Part shown: piece by piece, positions 58,001-64,000 of the stretch | Layout of the letters: the number at the start of each line of letters is the position of its first letter | Numbering within the stretch: the first letter of the stretch is position 1 | Assembly: GCA_051453625.1 (NCBI GenBank) | Contig: JBOZIK010000001.1 | Span: forward strand, 249,488,483-249,552,482 | Length of the DNA stretch: 64,000 nucleotides | From: Welwitschia mirabilis | Lineage: Eukaryota; Gnetophyta; Gnetopsida; Welwitschiales | Direction: 5' to 3' | Program-made: the position numbers and the translations under genes | The notes under the pieces: model-generated | The model's database searches: none | Told to the model about the DNA's origin: nothing | What the model saw: the letters and a program-made list of their open reading frames with translations, nothing else

Positions 58001-59649
58001 AATGCCTTAAACACACATGACAAATTCATAAACATCCAAAGGTGTTGGGAAAATGATGTTAGATCTACTTAGAAGGTAACATTAGAATTGCTATAGGTCA
58101 CAAACTACACCAAGGTAGGTCTGTGTAACTTATATAAATAATTAAATATTTTAGAGATATGTGTGGTATGAGATCATTTGCAGATGATGAGCTAAAACGA
58201 ATAAAACAATAAACACATTAAATATAAAAGGGCTATAAGCAATGAATCATGAAGGTGTTGGACCTACTTTATGCTTTAGAATTAATTCTAATCTTTTTAA
58301 TAAAGGATTTAATAGAATTGTAAGAGTAATTAAAAAATAAATTTAAGATTTATTAAAATTATTAAAAAAAAATTAAAAGGAATTGAATTGCAGCCATAGG
58401 ATAAAAAAACATGAACTATTTATAGACGAGCAACTACTTATTATGAGATACAATCTTTAGGAATATAATGTAAATATACAAAGTAAAAAATTCTAAAAAT
58501 GCAAATGATAGTTTATATGAGATAACATAAGGATACTAATAAAATATATTCAACATCTTATCCCTTCTTTTAAAAAACATAAATAAAATAAAAACTAAGA
58601 TCTTACTGAAAATCTAAGAATAATTGAAAATAAAACTTAAATGTTTTCATTTACATTATCCTTGATTTTATTCCATAAGAAGATGTTAATAGACATGAGT
58701 GGTTCATGATTCTTAGCTCTTTTTCTATAAATAATATTCATAGCTTTAATAAATGGTGAATAACATGAGTCAGCTACATGTAGGTTTGTACATGAAAATG
58801 AAGAGTTATTAAGACAAGTTCCTTAACTTCTTTTCTTTGCTTTCACACTCATATTGAGTTAGCTAATTTGTTAGGTCCAATGTTTTTTCAAGACAATGGA
58901 AAAATAAGTGATTAATAAGTAAAGATGGCTTTAACAGGTATATATCCTTATTAGCTTGACATATAGTAAAACCAAGAGTGGTATCTAAACTAATCATGAT
59001 GGCTAACATCTAATCAACCCATTTATATTTTGAATTAATAGACAACTTCCTAAAATGGAAGTACACTTTCATAAATTATTTTAAATGATAAAAAAATAAT
59101 CCCTTTGGAAAGGAAGGACTATAACCAAGAAAAGTTGGTTATAAATTTCTACATCCATCTTATTATTATTGTATTATATTGTATTAAATTTAGATAGTGA
59201 GAGTAGTCTTATTTAACTAAATTTATAAGAAAAATCTAAATAATTACATATCAAAAATATTGAAGAACTATATAACTAATAAAGGTATAAGTAAGAACAA
59301 TAATGTACTACAAAATATTCATAAATGAAATAAAATGTTGTATTAGTTTGGATTAAAGAAATAATGATGCAAGTGGAAGACATTATAAGATAATCTAATG
59401 TTATGCCCCAATAAGTTAGATAACATACCTATCTAGATTAGAGAAAACTTATCATATTTTTTTAACATTTTTTAAAATAACTAAATCACTAAGCTAGAAT
59501 ATCCTAACACATGTCCTTTAATCGAATTACCTTTTCTCTTTTTCTCTATTGAAACTTTGTATTAATCTAAGACTTTTGTGGCCTTTACTCAATTTTTCTT
59601 TATAATTACTTTTCACAGTAAAACTTGTTCTTTCTTATGTGTTTTATAC
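55018..59649. other. 4.6 kb AT-rich stretch, nothing assigned
   Basis: All frames are broken. No transposon domain, LTR pair, tRNA or host exon was recognised. The T-rich open frames near 57,486-57,717 are low-complexity. Confidence 0.5.
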
Positions 59650-59900
59650 GATAAACTAACTAAGGTTGATATATAGGCTTATATAAATTCAAAGGAATAT
59701 TTTCCTTAGTACTATAAACCAACTCAAATGTAGTAGCCTTGATACTTTTATGATAACAAATTTAATCAGCCCATAATGCAAACTTAAGATTATTATTCCA
59801 ATTGTAATGGGTCTTTTAAACACATTATTTTAATGTATCTTTAATTCTTTTTCATTTATTTTACTAAGTCATTTCCTTAAGGATAGTAATTGGAAGATTT
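59650..59900 (-). pseudogene. Ty3/gypsy integrase remnant
   Basis: The minus strand gives SSNYYP, stop, GNDLVK at about 59,870-59,900. After a frameshift it gives HYNWNNNLKFALWAD and KSIKATTFELVYSTKENIPL at about 59,670-59,800. These match the gypsy integrase core end (YYPQGN, NW--L--ALWA-R, TPF-LVYG). No LTR, RT or gag partner was found nearby. It is a short relic of an element unrelated to H by position and strand. Confidence 0.7.
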
Positions 59901-60754
59901 TTTAATAGAAATATTGTCTATTTAGGCCCAAATAATAAATTCAATAGAAATGAATGTCAAAACATTATTATAAACTGATATCCATAGAAATCCAATTCTA
60001 GTTAAAATATGATATTCATGTCAACAAAAGTCTAGTGAGTCTGGTTGATTTTGACTGATTTAAATCAAAGATGTCCTTGATGTAGAAGACGTATTTGATG
60101 TAGAAGACATCTTAGAGAATCATAGATATATTTGACCTATTAGATGTCTTTCTTAAGTTTAGACGATTGATAGAAGATGCCTTTGATGTATTAGATATCT
60201 ATCTTAAAAGTTCTATTATTTGTAATCAAATTTTAGTTCTGTGATGACATATTTGAAAACAACAAATGTCTATTCTTTTATTAACTTAAAAAATAATTCT
60301 ATGAATAAATATTTAAGGGTTAAAAACATTTATTTATATATCATATATGTCTATCTACTAAAATATGTCTATTCTATAAGTTAGTTTTGAAACAATGTTT
60401 AAAAAATGCTAAAACAAGGTTCTAGTATGAAATTTGAAGGCTAGCTTATATACCATCATATTTAGGTCAAATAAAACACTTCGACAATGAGATTAAAGCC
60501 ATGAAAATGTATTTATTTCAAGATATTTCTTTAAATATGAAAATTATTTCTCTCTTTTCATGAAATAGAATAATAACACATTGAAATGATTTAATCTTTA
60601 TGTAAAGCTTTAAAGATCATCAATCTCTGATTATATATCTCAAATGCAACTTGAAATGTTGCTCATTTATTAAAATAACCTTCTATTTGATTTTAATTAT
60701 AAGATCTTTCTCACATATTTCTTCTAATATTTGAATCTTAAAATATTTTAAACA
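59901..60754. other. Stretch with repeated AGATGTC-type motifs, no gene
   Basis: At 60,065-60,220 a motif of the type GATGTAGAAGACATCTT or AGATGTCTTT recurs about seven times. ATGTCTATTC recurs at 60,265-60,380. This resembles the motif-rich LTR parts of the SIRE-like elements and may be an LTR relic, but no partner copy was found. Confidence 0.4.
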
Positions 60755-60769
60755 AAACATGATATCAAA
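60755..60769 (-). promoter_or_regulatory. Primer-binding-site-like sequence left of the E LTR
   Basis: The minus strand reads TTTGATATCATGTT directly outside the LTR. A primer site here belongs to an element lying to the left, not to E. Confidence 0.45.
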
Positions 60770-61188
60770 TTAAGATTAAAGCTTTTTAAGATTAAAGAAA
60801 TAGATTAAAGCTTTTTAAGGTTAAAGAAATAGTAAAAATGAAGAATATTGACTTATCTCAATTTTAGAGCATAAAATAAAGCATATAGAAAAGATAAAGA
60901 TTCAAGAAAAAGAACAAGATCTAGTAAAAATTACCTAAACTTTCATTCTTCTCTTCAAGAGGTATCATTTTTTAGTAAATTCATTACATTGATCAACACT
61001 TGTATAGAGGGGGTTTGGAGTTATCACTTTTTTCTAATCCATGTGAGATATAACTCCTTTATAGTATAGATTAATATTTCTCTTAGAATAAATTTTTCTA
61101 TGCTTACAACTCTCTAGACTATAACATTAAGAAATGACCATGATATAAGGAATATGATGTATCCACACTAGACCATATTACATTAACA
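60770..61188 (-). repeat. LTR of element E (about 420 bp)
   Basis: It starts TGTTAATG on the minus strand after a purine tract. The phrase CCCCCTCTATACAAGTGTTG followed by ATCAATGTAATGAATTTAC is typical of the transcript start and R region of Tork/Tnt1-like LTRs. A 29-bp tandem duplication lies at 60,774-60,831. Confidence 0.55.
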
Positions 61189-61199
61189 ATTCCTTCTTT
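61189..61199 (-). promoter_or_regulatory. Polypurine tract of element E
   Basis: The minus strand reads AAAGAAGGAAT directly before the LTR start. Confidence 0.5.
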
Positions 61200-61284
61200 G
61201 AAACAATGTGAAAATTAGATGCTAGAGATACAAAAATAATGTTTTATTTAAAGATGAAATGCTCCATATTTCATATTAGTAGTT

Positions 61285-64000
61285 CCTTATTAACATATCA
61301 GCAAGTTATTAATTTGTAGAAACATGCTTGGACATGATTCTTCCTTCCTTCACCTTGTTTTTGATGAAATAATATTTGATTTCAATGTGTTTACTCTTCT
61401 TATGAAGAATGTGTTCTTAAGAAAGCATTATGAGTGCTATATTATTAATAAACATATCAATTGGTATTTTTACTTTCATTTGCAATTATTCAAGTAAGTT
61501 TAAAATCCATAATACATGTTGGAGAGAATTAGTCATGGAGAAGTCCTCAGCTTTAGTGGATGAAAGAGATATACATGTATATTTCTTTTAACTTCCAATA
61601 AATTGGATTTCTTCCATGAAATATAATAGTCCAAGAAGTGGATTTTTCATCTGTAATGAATTCATCCTAATAAAATCATAATAATAATAAATATCTCCAT
61701 CTCCTTTTTCAAATTTAAGCCCAAACGTAAGTGGAATTTTCATCTTTAATGAATTTAGCCTAATAAAAATCATAATAATAATGAATATCTCCATCTCCTT
61801 TTTCAAATTTAAGCCCAAATGTAAGTGTGCTAAGTACATTACCTCATGAAATGTTTCAAAGCAGTAACATAAATTTCTCTTGTCTTAACCATATATTTGG
61901 ACATACATGATGTTGAAAACTCAATATTAGATCTTGTATGATATAAACATCTTATGGAACCTATCATGGACCTATAACGAGAAGCCCCCACCCTTCTTTA
62001 AGAATCTTTTCTTTTAATTTTTAGATTTTGAGGTAGTGAAGTAGTGGTTGATTGTGCTTTAAGTAGCCCATATTTTTCCATTATGGCTTATGTAAAATTT
62101 GATTGCTGTATACTCATGGAGTATTTAGTTTGATTAAGTTGGATGCCCAAAAAATATTTAAGAATACCAAGATCTTTCATTCCAAATTTGGATTTCATTT
62201 TCATCTTAAGTTGTTCAATCATTTTATCATAAGAAGTGATAGTTTGAGTGTTTTAAATATAAAGTGAACTCTAAAATACATGCTTTGCATCCTTTTCCAA
62301 TCAAGTAATCATTAACATTTCTAAACCAAGGTTTTGGATCTTACATAAGGTCATAAAGATATTTTTTAAGTTTTCATACTTTGTTTTCTTACCTTTTAAT
62401 AAGAAAACTCTTAGGTTGAAAAATTTATAGTTCTTTTTCTATATTCCCATTTAAAATTTCACCATTTACATTCATTTTATGTAACTAATAACCTTCATGA
62501 ACTACTAAAAAAATCACTAGTTTTAAGGTTTTAAACCTATCAACTGGTGTAAAAATTTCTTCATAACTAATGTACTTTTTTTCTTGTAGCCTCTTACAAG
62601 AAGCCTCACTTTGTAACCTATGATAATTCATTTTTTTTCATTCATTTTTTTTAAATGATCCATTTTGATTTGATGATCTTCTTTTAGTTTAGAGTGTTCA
62701 CATGTTTTCATGTCCCATTTTTTTGAATTTCATTCATTTTTTTCCTCCATTGCTTATTTCCATATTGGATATTGAAAGCTTCATCAACTAATTTTGGTTC
62801 ATCAGTTAATGCTAAATATGCTATACAATATGTAATTCATACTTCTTATAAATATTATCTAAAATTTGTGTTCAACATTTGAGAAGGTGAATGATAATTG
62901 ATAATTCTTAATGGCATAGATGAATGAGAAGTAACGGATCACCAATATTGTCTTTTTCATAAGAGAAGTGTACTAAACCAAATCTTGATTCATCAAATTT
63001 AACATCTTTAAAAATGAAATATCTTTTATTAATGGATTAAAACATCTATATCCATAATATTTTACATCATATCCAATAAAAATGCACTTCTTACTTCTAA
63101 CATTAAATTTAGAGATTAATTAATTAGGTAACTATATCTAACAAATACAATCAAAAATTTTTAAATGAGATAGATTTGGAATTCTCTTAAAAATTAGCTC
63201 ATATGAAGTTTTACCTTGATTTGATAAAATAACCATACAATTGAAAAGATATGTAGCTATAGTAATGACCTCATCCCCATATGTATTAGGCAATGTACTT
63301 TGTATTAATAAGTAATGTACCATCTCTTGTATTATGCCATTTTTTCTTCTATCAATTTCATTATTTTGTGGAGAATAACCATATGTTATTTGCTTTAAAA
63401 TACCATAATTATCACAAATTTGATTTAACTCATTATTCACAAATTCACCTCCTTTATCATTTATAATGACTTATATTTTTTATTCCAATTAATTTTGAAC
63501 ATGTGATTTGCAATATTTGAAAGTAGAAAATGCTTCATCTTTAGAGTGGAGGAGATAAGACAAAGTATACCTAATAAAGTCATTAATAATTACCATGAAA
63601 TATTTTACATTTTTATTGTGCAAGTATTCATTAAATCAACCAAATCCATGTATATCAATGCAAGTGGCATAATTATACTCTTCATGATAACATTATGTGG
63701 ATTAGCCTTTTGCTTAACCTTCATGCATGTTTCATAAATTCTAGTAGGTACTTCTTGGTATTTAATAGCTAATACACTTTGATCTTTGAACATCTTCATA
63801 CCATTTATGTAGGAAGCATGTCCTAATATCATGTGCCATAGAAGTGAAGGATCTTTAATCATTATTGACATTTACATAAGTTTTGAATTTTTATTTGATA
63901 TACCATCTCCACTAAAAACTAATGTATAGATTTGATTTGGCATTCTTTAAAGAGTAGTAGAAAATCCTATATCATCCTTTATGCTATAAGCATCTTTATC
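61285..64000 (-). pseudogene. pol: Copia pol of element E (integrase, RT, RNase H), running off the window
   Basis: Read leftward from 64,000: the protease end and pre-integrase (SLLWHMILGHAS), then the integrase zinc site with Tyr for the first Cys (YETCMKVKQKA). The core follows (PLALIYMDLVDLMN; GGEFVNNELNQICDNYG). YSPQNNEIDRRKNG lies where YTPQQNGVAERKN is usual, so the catalytic Glu is Arg. RT shows YEEIFTPVDR near 62,550 and KDLGILKYFLGIQLNQTKYS near 62,130-62,190. RNase H shows CISLSSTKAE near 61,560 and KHIEIKYYFIKNKVKEGRIM, SKHVSTN at 61,310-61,410. Pol order is integrase before RT, so this is Ty1/copia, probably Tork/Tnt1-like. Many stops. Unlike A-D, the RT is present. Confidence 0.85.
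61636..61822 (-). repeat. 93-bp tandem duplication inside the RNase H remnant of E
   Basis: The units 61,636-61,728 and 61,729-61,822 match at over 85% by eye. Both translate to a GLKFEKGDGDIYYYYDF-like segment, so part of RNase H is present twice. Confidence 0.85.

Overview
The window looks like intergenic, repeat-filled nuclear DNA of a flowering plant. It is very AT-rich, I find no intact host gene, and almost everything I can recognise is decayed transposable element: copia LTR retrotransposons of the SIRE/Maximus type with an extra env-like ORF, a chromovirus-like Ty3/gypsy element, a gag-only-looking LTR element, a CACTA (En/Spm) DNA transposon and a second copia pol. The species cannot be named from this sequence. 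Nine runs of N (10 to 593 bases) show a draft assembly, and at least two of them are flanked by the same sequence on both sides.

Layout. 1-12,693: two related copia elements (A and B) in tandem on the minus strand, each with LTR, tRNA-iMet primer site, gag, a protease remnant and an env-like ORF, but no recognisable integrase, reverse transcriptase or RNase H. 13,600 to about 40,500: one minus-strand CACTA transposon, cut into pieces by later insertions. Its TNPA-like (Ptta/En/Spm) ORF lies at 13.6-14.4 kb. Its TNP2 transposase is split into three parts (40.3-40.5 kb, 23.96-24.69 kb, 15.3-17.3 kb). The first interrupter is LTR element F (17,316-23,954, target duplication ATAGT). The second is LTR element G (24,691-40,320), which holds a 1.9-kb degenerate 27-28-bp tandem array. 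G is itself interrupted by gypsy element H (28,036-39,243, target site AAAGG/AAAGT).

42,836-55,012: a second tandem pair of copia elements (C and D, minus strand). One perfect 5-bp duplication, TGAAA, lies outside the pair, so it appears to have arisen from a single insertion. C and D again have gag, protease and an env-like ORF but lack most of pol. 55-59.6 kb holds nothing I can assign. 59.65-59.9 kb is a small gypsy integrase remnant. 60.8-64 kb is a Tork/Tnt1-like copia pol on the minus strand that runs off the window.

None of the ORFs is a functioning gene as it stands. Stops and lost active-site residues are everywhere, many of them of the C-to-T (G-to-A) kind expected from methylated, silenced DNA. 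The points of interest are structural: a four-layer nest, two independent tandem pairs in which gag and the env-like ORF survive while RT is gone, an unusual minisatellite inside a retrotransposon, and short family-specific motifs repeated within the LTRs.
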